Origin: a virus | Strand: one strand, 5' to 3' | Length of the DNA: 42,393 bases | IMG/VR virus record: IMGVR_UViG_3300017719_000032 | Coordinates: 1-42,393 of that record | Shown here: piece by piece, positions 16,341 through 25,000 of the stretch | How the letters are laid out: each line of letters opens with the position of its first letter | Numbering within the stretch: the first letter of the stretch is position 1 | Position numbers and translations under genes: made by a program | The notes under the pieces: model-generated | The model's input: the letters and a program-made list of their open reading frames with translations, nothing else | What the model was told of the DNA's origin: nothing | Databases searched by the model: none

Positions 16341-16919
16341 TTAGTAATTTATCAGCTTAGAATGGATCTGGGAGTATACAAAAGTCATTGAGCTCTCAAT
16401 CTCTGATGAGTCTCTATAATTATAATTCATTGCTCCAACATTAATTGGAAAAGCTTTGGTGTAAGTGAACTCAATTCGCTTATTATCATACTCATCCAAG
16501 CCATATAAAGTCATATCAGTTTGATAAGAAGCAAAGCGTTCATCTATTGAAAGACCATCTACATCATATAGACCTTCTTTCTCATCATGCATTAAATCTA
16601 GCCACTTATAAATAGTCCAGTAGTTATTGAATTCATTATCAACTGTAAAGTTTACAGTCACCGGTGGATATGGCTCTTTAGCATGCGATGAGTTATACAG
16701 ATTAGATCCTGCATACCCTATTTGAATAGATGGTACGGTAATCTCTGGAACAACTGAACCATATACAGAGAACTGAAATGAATCCTCATTTAAATTAAAG
16801 GTACGCCTCTCAGTTTTACTATCAATCTTCTTAAGTGCTTGTGGTATTTGAAAGACCATAAGAAACTTATCAAGACGGCTCTTGTTAAGAAAGGATTGGT
16901 TGTTAGAGTTAGTTGCCAT
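16341..16919 (-). CDS. Tail tube-like structural protein, 192 aa
   Basis: Between the large terminase and the sheath. N-terminus MATNSNNQSFLNKSRLDKFL is basic; the rest is beta-rich with QFSVYGSVVPEITVPSIQIG, PPVTVNFTVDNEFNNYWTIYKWLDLM, and a C-terminal IEFTYTKAFPINVGAMNYNY followed by a final strand SSMTFVYSQIHS. The alternation 'VPxIxxxxxG...vnFtvDxexxNYxxiyxWm' and 'ftxaFPxxvgxxxyxyxdss' is the one used by tube-fold proteins of T4-like phages, so this is probably a third tube-like subunit (a tail-completion or tube-terminator type). It has its own late promoter overlapping the terminase stop. Confidence 0.5.
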   Translation of the reverse strand: MATNSNNQSFLNKSRLDKFLMVFQIPQALKKIDSKTERRTFNLNEDSFQFSVYGSVVPEITVPSIQIGYAGSNLYNSSHAKEPYPPVTVNFTVDNEFNNYWTIYKWLDLMHDEKEGLYDVDGLSIDERFASYQTDMTLYGLDEYDNKRIEFTYTKAFPINVGAMNYNYRDSSEIESSMTFVYSQIHSKLINY

Positions 16920-16924
16920 ATTAT

Positions 16925-16932
16925 TATTTATC
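16925..16932 (-). promoter_or_regulatory. Late promoter box GATAAATA for 16341-16919
   Basis: Minus strand: GATAAATA, then ATAAT (5 nt), then ATG at 16919. The box overlaps the TAA stop of the large terminase gene. Confidence 0.6.
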
Positions 16933-18631
16933 CTAAAGGTGTATAACCTGCTGCTTCTAGCTCACCAAAGTCTTCATGTATCTGATCTGTATCCATACCA
17001 AAGAAGCAAGGATTCAAATTGTGATTTGTATCACCAACAACTTCATTGTCTGTATAGATAGATGTAGGATCTTCAAAGAGAGATACACCAAAGTCCATTG
17101 GTGAAATAACTTTAGGTCTACCTGTTAAGTCAACCTCGTTAATATCAAAGTATTTCTCAGCTATATCATTATCTAATACATACAATGAATATAGAAGAGC
17201 CATAACTAAGTCATCATTCTCACCATGACGAGCCTTCCAAGTACCATTAGGGTAACGAACAAAATGTTTTAACTCATGTAAAGTTCTTTGATCTTTTAGA
17301 GTAAGAGCTCTACAATCATTAATCCAATAGCGCATGTTAAGAACACCTTTATGCTTTGTATTAGTATGAGCAATCATACCTTGCATACGATTCTTTCTAT
17401 GAGCAGCTGAATTACCATAAGATACAATCTTTGGATAACCCAAATCAACAGCAAGTCTATCTACAACTTGAGCACCGCAGTTATTACGTTCAATTAATGC
17501 AAGAGGATTACCATAGTTTTTTAATATACTATGTACCTTATTAGAAAATTCTAGAGGAGAAATCATATTGCTTCTATAAACAGCTACTTGTCTTATATCA
17601 ACTGGATCAGTTATATCTAAAATCTGAACAATAGATGAATCTTTACCTACACCTTCTGATGTATCAACACCAGCAACATATATACGAGATGGGTCAGCTT
17701 CTTCCCATACCTTATAAGCTCCATCATCTAAAACTACAGCTGGATCACATATCTGTCTCTCCATTATCTCAAATAGCTCATCATCTATAGAGGACTCTCC
17801 ACTGTTAACAAACTCACAGTTAAACTCTTGCATCCAAGCTTCATGAGAGCCAATAGCTTGTTTAGTACTAGCAGCCCATTTTTCATCTCTACCTGGTACT
17901 TCATTCCACATTATCTTACCATGCCCCCAACCATTATCACCATTAACAGCTCCTGTATAAAGTTTATGAAATAGGTTATGCGTACCATTTGCAGTAGAGC
18001 ATATGAATACTTTAGACTTTTTCGATGAAGAGATAATAGGAAAGACTGATTTCCAGAACTCATCTACTAAATGAGATTCAATAAAGGCACACTCATCAAT
18101 AACTAAGCAGTTAACAGATTGTCCACGAGCAGCTGTACCAGTTGTAGTTGTAATACCAATGCGTGAACCATTCTCAAGAGTCATTGATGTCTTAGCATAC
18201 TCTTTTACTGGAGGTTTAAGCCAGTTAGGTAACTCTTCATAAGCCATTCTTACTCGTTGAAAGATTTCAATAGCAGTAGCCTCTTTGTTCGCTACAAGAA
18301 GAATACGTTGATCACTCTTAAAGCATGCCTGCCATAGAAGATAGATAGTCATAAGAGTAGACTTACCAATCTGTCTTGATGCTAATAGAATATAATATCT
18401 ATTATCACGCATAGCCCTTAAAGCTGTTTTCTGAGCAGGGTAAAGTTTAATCTTTTCCTTACCAGTATCCAAGTTAACAATATGAAAGAAGTTCTCGGCA
18501 AAGTATAGAATATTACGCTTTGCTTTTTTAAGCATTGCTACCTGTTCTTTGGTATACTCACCTTTCCATTTAGCATTAGGCAAATGTTTATTGCCCATGT
18601 AATATTGACTGTCTTTATTAGTAGTAGCCAT
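16928..18631 (-). CDS. 17: Terminase large subunit gp17 (packaging ATPase-nuclease)
   Basis: Headful DNA-packaging motor, 567 aa (T4 gp17: 610). ATPase half: Walker A SRQIGKS (85-91), Walker B LVIDE (176-180) with the catalytic Glu180, coupling motif CSTANG (211-216). Nuclease half of RNase H fold: Asp323 in GVDTSEG, Glu381 in LIERNNCG and Asp473/474 in HGENDDLVMA form the metal-binding triad. All key residues are present, so it should be active. A late-type ATTAAATA box lies 6 nt upstream. No intein or frameshift. Assignment is firm. Confidence 0.95.
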   Translation of the reverse strand: MATTNKDSQYYMGNKHLPNAKWKGEYTKEQVAMLKKAKRNILYFAENFFHIVNLDTGKEKIKLYPAQKTALRAMRDNRYYILLASRQIGKSTLMTIYLLWQACFKSDQRILLVANKEATAIEIFQRVRMAYEELPNWLKPPVKEYAKTSMTLENGSRIGITTTTGTAARGQSVNCLVIDECAFIESHLVDEFWKSVFPIISSSKKSKVFICSTANGTHNLFHKLYTGAVNGDNGWGHGKIMWNEVPGRDEKWAASTKQAIGSHEAWMQEFNCEFVNSGESSIDDELFEIMERQICDPAVVLDDGAYKVWEEADPSRIYVAGVDTSEGVGKDSSIVQILDITDPVDIRQVAVYRSNMISPLEFSNKVHSILKNYGNPLALIERNNCGAQVVDRLAVDLGYPKIVSYGNSAAHRKNRMQGMIAHTNTKHKGVLNMRYWINDCRALTLKDQRTLHELKHFVRYPNGTWKARHGENDDLVMALLYSLYVLDNDIAEKYFDINEVDLTGRPKVISPMDFGVSLFEDPTSIYTDNEVVGDTNHNLNPCFFGMDTDQIHEDFGELEAAGYTPLG

Positions 18632-18637
18632 TATACA

Positions 18638-18645
18638 TATTTAAT
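18638..18645 (-). promoter_or_regulatory. Late-type box ATTAAATA for the large terminase
   Basis: Minus strand: ATTAAATA, then 6 nt (TGTATA), then ATG at 18631. Confidence 0.45.
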
Positions 18646-18682
18646 CTTTATTCTGTTTTTTGTAGACTTTTTTTGCCTTTTG

Positions 18683-18690
18683 CATAAATA
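18683..18690 (+). promoter_or_regulatory. Late promoter box CATAAATA for the gene at 18696
   Basis: CATAAATA, then TTAGT (5 nt), then ATG at 18696. Confidence 0.7.
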
Positions 18691-18695
18691 TTAGT

Positions 18696-19781
18696 ATGGC
18701 TAAACAATATGACCTTAAAGATCTTGGTGAGGTCTACGGTAATCTCGGTAAAGAGACTGCAGTACTTGCTGAGGATACCCAATCACTTACAGTCGGCGAT
18801 GCAAAAGCTGGTATTGGAAGTGCAGATATTTTACCCGGAGGACCTACTAAGGAAGGAGGTTTCGAGGAACCAACAGTTGATGTAACAAAGTGTGGAGATA
18901 AGAATCCATATAATGTTAAAGCATATTCATATGGAGCAGGTAATGATCCAGGTGTAGGTGCAGAAGAGCCAGCACCAACAGGTGAAGATGCACTGCATGG
19001 TGAAGAAGATGAAGAGAATAAAAAGCCAGATGCAGATGGTGATGGAGTTCCAGATTGGGCAGATAAGAAGCCTGGTAAAGATGACCACGCTGATAAGAAG
19101 AAAAAGAAGGGTGAAGAGGAAGAAGCTGAAGAAGATGAAGAAAGTTCAGAAAACGTGTCGCAAATCGCGCAAAATGGATTAAATAATTTTATGTCCAAAA
19201 AATCTGTATTTGACCGCCTTTATGATAAGGTAATGGTTAACGAAAATTACGGCGAGATGGAAGAGATGGATGATCTCGATGCTCTCGGCCTTGATGATGC
19301 CACACCTGATGCTGAAGTTGATGAAGCAGATGGTGAGGAAGAAGTAACAATCACTCTTGATAAAGAGCTTGCACAACACCTTTGTGATATTCTCAAAGAT
19401 GCCTGCGGTGATGAAGAAGCTGATGATGAAGCTGGTGATGAAGTTGAAGATGGTGAAGGTCATCATGAAGACGGTGAAGGTCATCACGCACATCATGAAG
19501 CTGAAGAAGATGAAGAAGGAGCTCCACATGCTCTTAGCACTCACTATAATGATGGTAAGAGCAATAAAGTTGGTAACCTTGGTGATGGCTTCGGTCAACC
19601 TAAAGTTCAAGCTCTTAACAAGGTACATCACAAGCCTACAGCTGGTGCATCTGACAAAGATATTGCCCCAAAACCATTAAACCACACAGTTAATGATGGC
19701 AAGAATAATAAAGTTGGTAACCAGGGAGATGGTTTCGGTCAACCTAAAGTTGAGCCAATGAATAAGTCTGTCAAAGCTTAA
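18696..19781 (+). CDS. Very acidic scaffold-like late protein, 361 aa
   Basis: About one third Asp/Glu in the middle (EEEEAEEDEESSEN; DDEAGDEVEDGEGHHEDGEGHH). Contains one DADGDGVPDWADKKPG segment, the calcium-binding pattern of thrombospondin type-3-like repeats, a short helical region GLNNFMSKKSVFDRLYDKVM near residue 163, and a His-rich patch. Two copies of a NDGKxNKVGNxGDGFGQPKV cassette end the protein. High acidity, no cysteine pairs and a late promoter with its own terminator suit a prohead core or internal head protein such as T4 gp67/gp68, but no direct similarity is visible. A calcium-binding virion protein is the alternative. Confidence 0.7.
   Translation: MAKQYDLKDLGEVYGNLGKETAVLAEDTQSLTVGDAKAGIGSADILPGGPTKEGGFEEPTVDVTKCGDKNPYNVKAYSYGAGNDPGVGAEEPAPTGEDALHGEEDEENKKPDADGDGVPDWADKKPGKDDHADKKKKKGEEEEAEEDEESSENVSQIAQNGLNNFMSKKSVFDRLYDKVMVNENYGEMEEMDDLDALGLDDATPDAEVDEADGEEEVTITLDKELAQHLCDILKDACGDEEADDEAGDEVEDGEGHHEDGEGHHAHHEAEEDEEGAPHALSTHYNDGKSNKVGNLGDGFGQPKVQALNKVHHKPTAGASDKDIAPKPLNHTVNDGKNNKVGNQGDGFGQPKVEPMNKSVKA
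19546..19751. repeat. Duplicated 62-bp cassette in the acidic protein gene
   Basis: Copies at 19546-19607 and 19690-19751 encode NDGK(S/N)NKVGN(L/Q)GDGFGQPKV. The sequences differ at several bases but not in frame. Confidence 0.8.
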
Positions 19782-19801
19782 TTTTTAACAACACATTAAA
19801 G

Positions 19802-19834
19802 AGGCTCATGATTATAAATCATGAGTCTTTTTTT
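19802..19834 (+). terminator. Rho-independent terminator after 18696-19781
   Basis: 11-bp stem GGCTCATGATT / AATCATGAGTC (one G-U pair), 3-nt loop, then seven T. Confidence 0.85.
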
Positions 19835-19852
19835 GTATTCTATACAAGGGGG

Positions 19853-19860
19853 CATAAATA
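19853..19860 (+). promoter_or_regulatory. Late promoter box CATAAATA for the gene at 19866
   Basis: CATAAATA, then TACAT (5 nt), then ATG at 19866. Confidence 0.65.
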
Positions 19861-19865
19861 TACAT

Positions 19866-20210
19866 ATGGTAACCTTCAAAGAATACTATCAAGGTGATAA
19901 TATGATGAATGCTGGAGCTGTTTCTGCAACTACAAGTGGTAAATCTATTATGCGTACAGGTAGAAAGCATGAAAACTTGAAGCGTAAAGAGCATAGTCAT
20001 GCATGTCCACATGTTAAAAACCTTATCAATGGAGGTGCTTCACAAATTAAGTTGATGGGCATGCCTTTACAACAGACATTAGATATATATGGTATGGATT
20101 TTGCACCAGGAAAAACCAATGGATGTGGTAATTCTGGTGTTGAGATACAGATGTTTGAAGATGAAGAAGGTAACCAGTGCGGAATGTTAAGAGTGAAACC
20201 AACTAGATAG
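19866..20210 (+). CDS. Hypothetical late protein, 114 aa
   Basis: The ATG at 19866 is chosen because it lies 5 nt after a late box; the frame extends upstream but through the terminator. Sequence: Gly/Ala and basic N-terminal third (SGKSIMRTGRKHENLKRKEH), then HACPHVKN, and a C-terminal half with GMPLQQTLDIYGMDFAPGKT and a Gly-rich GCGNSG, ending GMLRVKPTR. Three cysteines and four histidines in the middle could bind metal, but no known fold is recognisable. Directly upstream of the gp14-like neck gene with a 1-nt gap, so probably head-tail connector related. Confidence 0.65.
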   Translation: MVTFKEYYQGDNMMNAGAVSATTSGKSIMRTGRKHENLKRKEHSHACPHVKNLINGGASQIKLMGMPLQQTLDIYGMDFAPGKTNGCGNSGVEIQMFEDEEGNQCGMLRVKPTR

Positions 20211-20211
20211 T

Positions 20212-21003
20212 ATGGCATGCAACACCGAAAGAGCTAATTGTACGCCAGAAGAAATTATGGCTGCTGGGCAATTGCCTTGTGGTAAGTTTGTGAATGGTGA
20301 GAATTTACAAGCAGAGCAGCTTGTATATGATCTTGCGTATAGGGATCTCATTAACAATATGGGTATTGAAATTAACTATTATGTTAATACATTTACTCTA
20401 ACAGGTGGTAATCTTTTATATGGTGAACAACCTACAGCAGCATTCCTTGATGCTATACCAATGCAAATGTATGTTGAGCTGTCTCAAGATGCTCTAACAT
20501 TAAGTCAATTTGGTTTTGATCCTGGTGATGACTTTACAGGCTTTCTACATATAGAAACATTTACTGACACTATGAGTGCATTAAGTGGAGTGGTTGATTA
20601 CTTCTCTTTACTTGATACATTCTCTGCTATTGAACCTCGTGCTGGTGATCTTATTGAGCTTACTGCTCTTGGTTGTGATAGGCCAGGTGGTAGAGGTCCA
20701 AAGATATATGAGATTACTGAGCGTGTTGATGAGGATATATCAGCTATTAACCCAATGCTAGGTCACTATGTATACCGAGTAAGGGCTAAGCGTTATGACT
20801 ATTCATACAAGCCTAACTCACCGAAAGAGAAGCAAAACGAGCAGGTATATGATGATACCTTTACAGGTGTATTAAGTACAAATATTACTGATGATGCAGT
20901 GTCTCCATCAAAACGTTATGTATATGATATTGATGACATATCAAAAGATGATGTTTATGATATGGATAAGAATAATACTGACATCTACGGTGGCTATTAT
21001 TAA
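20212..21003 (+). CDS. Neck/head-tail connector protein gp14-like, 263 aa
   Basis: Size fits T4 gp14 (256 aa). The order of features follows the neck family: a helix LVYDLAYRDLINNMGIEINYYVNTF, then LYGEQPTAAF, LSQFGFDPGDDF, PRAGDLIELTALGCD, KIYEITERVDED and PMLGHYVYRVRAKRYDYS, with an acidic, Tyr-rich tail. In T4, 'LxxEsIqxxGxExYYVPR' followed by 'gEd', 'FxnFG', 'PxxGDLIyfP', 'fEixxVe' and 'P.yqlG...y.i.a..f.Y.g' occurs in the same order. gp14 with gp13 completes filled heads before tail joining. Good structural match by eye, not verified by search. Confidence 0.6.
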   Translation: MACNTERANCTPEEIMAAGQLPCGKFVNGENLQAEQLVYDLAYRDLINNMGIEINYYVNTFTLTGGNLLYGEQPTAAFLDAIPMQMYVELSQDALTLSQFGFDPGDDFTGFLHIETFTDTMSALSGVVDYFSLLDTFSAIEPRAGDLIELTALGCDRPGGRGPKIYEITERVDEDISAINPMLGHYVYRVRAKRYDYSYKPNSPKEKQNEQVYDDTFTGVLSTNITDDAVSPSKRYVYDIDDISKDDVYDMDKNNTDIYGGYY

Positions 21004-21009
21004 AAGAAA

Positions 21010-21041
21010 AAACTCGTAAGCAGCGAACCACTTACGAGTTT
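21010..21041. terminator. Bidirectional terminator between convergent genes
   Basis: Perfect 11-bp stem AAACTCGTAAG / CTTACGAGTTT with a 10-nt loop. On the minus strand it is followed by six T; on the plus strand by TTTAAG. Confidence 0.8.
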
Positions 21042-21058
21042 AAGAGCTTTAAAAATAT

Positions 21059-22045
21059 TTATTTGCGACCCTTTTTATGTTTACCTGTCTTAACGTTCGG
21101 TGCAGAGGTCTGCACTTCTGTTGGTTTAGGAACATTCTGCTGACGTGGTGGTTGTAAGAGCGAGTTAATTATACCATCCACATCAAACATCTGAGATACA
21201 TCATCATATGGGCACTCATGAATAGCGCCTGTAAAGTTATAATCATGTAAGTAAGAATCAATTGTACCATTTGGAAACTCTACTGGTGGTGTAAAATTAT
21301 CATGCAACTCATATCCAAAGGATTGAGGTTGTGTACCAATCCATACAACAGTAGAGGGCTTATTGAAAGCAGCAGCTGCATGTTGGAATGATGAATCAAC
21401 AAAGAGGCATCGATCAGCAAAACGTAGTAAGTTAAAGAGATTCTTCTTTGGTACTACCTTTTCATATCGAATAACATCATTAAGTCTAGTGTGGAAATCA
21501 TAACATACATGTAGAATCTGATAGTGCTCTTTGAGCTGATCAACCATATATTGAGCAACATCTGGATGAATATCTCTTACCCATGAGTAGTTATCTGCTT
21601 GATGTTCTTTACCTGGACCACCAAATGGTTGGAAGAGTAATATTGGTTTTGTTTTTTGAATAGCTGCTAACTCTGGATCAATATAATTCTTCTCACGTAA
21701 GTTCATTTCAAGCTTTGGCATCTCACCATTATATTTGGTACCAATCATATCACACCAGGTCTCAATAAGCTGCTTCTTCTTACCAATATGTGATGTTTGC
21801 CTGTAAGGTTCTTGTGCAAAGACGTCTGTATCTTTACCATTAATGTAATCCTCATAGAAGTAAGGTACGTTACCTAAACGATATACTCGATGTACATCCT
21901 TGTTATGTAAGAATACTTCTGGCCAAGCACATACTACAACAATCTTCTTTTTAGGATTGTTATTTTTATATGCTGCAACAACAGCAGTACTTAAGATATG
22001 CTTACCAATACCCCCTTCAATATTAAAAACTGTATACTCGCTCAT
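21059..22045 (-). CDS. GT-B glycosyltransferase, heptosyltransferase (GT9)-like, 328 aa
   Basis: N-terminus MSEYTVFNIEGGIGKHILST shows a Gly-rich 'GGxGDxLL' style turn typical of GT9-type enzymes, followed by a KKKIVVVCAWPEVFLHNKDV strand-helix. The C-terminal nucleotide-sugar site is FVDSSFQHAAAAFNKPSTVVWIG, the pattern 'fVxxdSgxxHlaaAxnxPxvxlfG' of GT9 enzymes. The tail (after residue 300) is Lys/Pro-rich and likely disordered. It should transfer a sugar, possibly onto host surface glycan or a virion protein; the donor is unknown, but nucleotide-sugar genes lie 5 kb away. Late-type box 5 nt before the ATG. Confidence 0.6.
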   Translation of the reverse strand: MSEYTVFNIEGGIGKHILSTAVVAAYKNNNPKKKIVVVCAWPEVFLHNKDVHRVYRLGNVPYFYEDYINGKDTDVFAQEPYRQTSHIGKKKQLIETWCDMIGTKYNGEMPKLEMNLREKNYIDPELAAIQKTKPILLFQPFGGPGKEHQADNYSWVRDIHPDVAQYMVDQLKEHYQILHVCYDFHTRLNDVIRYEKVVPKKNLFNLLRFADRCLFVDSSFQHAAAAFNKPSTVVWIGTQPQSFGYELHDNFTPPVEFPNGTIDSYLHDYNFTGAIHECPYDDVSQMFDVDGIINSLLQPPRQQNVPKPTEVQTSAPNVKTGKHKKGRK

Positions 22046-22050
22046 ATAAA

Positions 22051-22058
22051 GATTTATT
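22051..22058 (-). promoter_or_regulatory. Degenerate late box AATAAATC for the glycosyltransferase
   Basis: Minus strand: AATAAATC, then TTTAT (5 nt), then ATG at 22045. Differs from the consensus at the last base but keeps the spacing. Confidence 0.4.
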
Positions 22059-22081
22059 CTTTAACGAGCAAATATCAACTA

Positions 22082-25000
22082 CTACCCAGCAGATACTTTA
22101 AGAGTTCCGCATTGATTATATAATCTACCAGCTACTGCTGGGTCAGATACAGGTAGATTTGACATTGTAAGATCAGAACCTGTAATGGTTAATCCAGCAA
22201 ATGATGGTGTAGCTGATGCAACCATACCAGTTACATCTATAGTACCTGTACCTCCACCAATCTGTGCAAAGCTAACTTGACCTTGACTACCTCCACAAGA
22301 AATTGCATTAAGAGCATTATCTGTTACTGTAGTTGTAGTATAACTACTGTCATTAGTCCATTGACTTATATTACCAGACTTATTGGTAAAGGTCTCTGTG
22401 CTTGTAGGTGTTGTAGTACCTGTATTACACGTATAACCTGCATCGTTAGTCCACTGACTATTGCTACCAGATTTATTAGTAAAGGTCTGAGTGTTAGAAG
22501 GAGTTGTTGTACCAGTACCTTTAGCATCTAACTGTGTTTGGATATCTGATGTAACATTAGTTGTGTAGTTAAGTTCAGTTGCAGTAGCAGTAATACTTAA
22601 ATCTCCTAGACTGCATACAGTACCAGTACCTTTAGCATCCAACTGCGCTTGTATATCAGATGTAACATTAGTTGTGTAGTTAAGTTCAGTTGCAGTAGCA
22701 GTAATACTTAAATCACCTAAACTACATACTGTTCCTGAACCTTTAGCATCTAACTGTGCTTGAATGTTGGATGTAACATCTGTAGTATAATTTAACTCAG
22801 TTGCAGTAGCAGTAATACTTAAATCACCTAAATTACTTACTGTACCTGTATTACATGTATACCCTTGATCATTTGTCCACTGACTATTGCTACCAGATTT
22901 ATTAGTAAAGGTCTGTGTATTACTTGGAGTTGTTGTACCACCTCCGCCTCCAGCACCGTTTGCTGCAGCAGTAATTCTTCCTTGCGCATCAACAGTAATA
23001 TCTGCTGCTGTATATGAACCAGCTGATACAGATGTAGCATCTAGGGATAATGCAGGAGTAGTACCACCTGATGAGGTTAAACCTGTACCACCTGTTACAG
23101 ATGTAACAGTACCTGCTCTAGCAGCATTTATTTCAGCTCCTGTTCTTGTTATTGTTGTGCCATCTAATGATAAAGCATCAGTTTCAAGAGTACCATCAAC
23201 ATCAACATCTCCAGATATATCAAGCGAAGCAGCTTCTATTTCACCAAAGGCTTTAAATGTAACACCATCTGCACCAGCAACTTCAAATGTTATTTCATTA
23301 TCAGTATCAAATTTAATTAAATTATCACTATCACGACCTATTTCCAAACTTGTATTCTTAACACTAGTTATAGATGTCTGTCCAGCTGCAATAGTAATTT
23401 CTGGTGTTGTGCCACCTGATGAAGCAATTCCTGTCCCTCCTGTTACAGATGTAATAGTACCTGTATTACAAGTATAACCAGCATCATTTGTCCACTGGCT
23501 ATTGCTACCAGATTTATTAGTAAAGGTCTCCGTGCTTGTAGGTGTTGTTGTACCTGTATTACAAGTATAACCAGCATCATTTGTCCATTGTGAGTTACTA
23601 CCACTCTTATTGGTAAAGGTTTGTACATTACTTGGAGTTGTTGTACCACCTCCACCACCACTTCCATTTGCTGCAGCAGTAATTCTACCTTGGGCATCAA
23701 CAGTAATATCAGCTGCTGTATAAGAGCCAGCTGATACAGATGTATTATCAAGACATAAGGATGGTGTAGTGCCTCCAGATGAGGTTAGACCTGTACCTCC
23801 TGTTACAGCTGTAACAGTACCAACCTTAAGAAGACCTGGGCAACCACTTTGATCGAATGGAGTGAGTGTACCTGAGTCAATACCAATTGTAGCATCACCA
23901 GCAAAGGCTGTACCTGATAGACCTGCTACACCATAAATTGCTGTAATGTCACCAACACAATCAATACCTAAGCAAGCACTCTGGTTAAGATAATTTAAAG
24001 CACCAGTATCAACACCAATGGTTGTTGCATCAGCAGAGAGTAAAGCACCAGCTGTTGTTACTGTACCTGTATTACATGTATAACCTCGATCGTTAGTCCA
24101 CTGGCTATTACTACCAGTTTTGTTAGTAAAGTTTTGACTATTAGAAGCTGTAGTTGTACCTGTATTATTTGTAAATCCTGGCGTATTAGCAAATACTCCA
24201 AGACTAACACATCCAACAGCAATTTGCTTTACATCATCATTAGCAATACCAATCATTAATTTACAAGCATCAGATCCTAACGTAGTTGCTGTAAAGTTAT
24301 CTAAGAATGTTGTTGGATCAATACTACCCCCACCGCTTGTTCCATTAGCAGCTGCAGTTATTCTACCTTGACCATCAACTGTAATGTTTGTATTGGTATA
24401 AGCACCTGGAGTTACAGTTGTGTCAGTTAGGTTAACAGTAGCAGGTCCAGAAGTTGCTCCACCACATAGACCTGTTCCTGCTACAACAGCAGTAATGTCT
24501 CCTGTATTATTAGTCCAACCTGCACTGTTATCAAAGCAGGCAAGATCAACATTTGCTACAGGAATCTGAAAAACATTCCCAATAGAACTTTCAACCAAAA
24601 TATCCTGAACATTAGAATTGTTTGTTGTGCAGCATGCTGCATCAAAAAGAGTATTAGCATTAACACAAATAGTAGGGTCAGTTGTATTATTATTCGAACT
24701 AAGTCCGTTACCAACAGTAAGTGTGTTAAGGGCTCCACCTCCACCAGACCAGGTAGCTGAGTTAGCTTGAACTGTTGAATACGTTCCTGTCCAAGCTGTA
24801 TTACATGGGCATGCTACTCTAACAGTAGGAGCTGTTGTACCAGCAACAGTTATAGTACTATCTGCAGCTGTAACACCTGTTACTGTACCAGTACAAGCAG
24901 TAAAGGATTGATCATTATTAAAACATCCAAGATTAACAGTACATGTTGGAATATCATATGTTACTCCTAATGAGTTTGTAACTAAAAGATTATTGGCATT

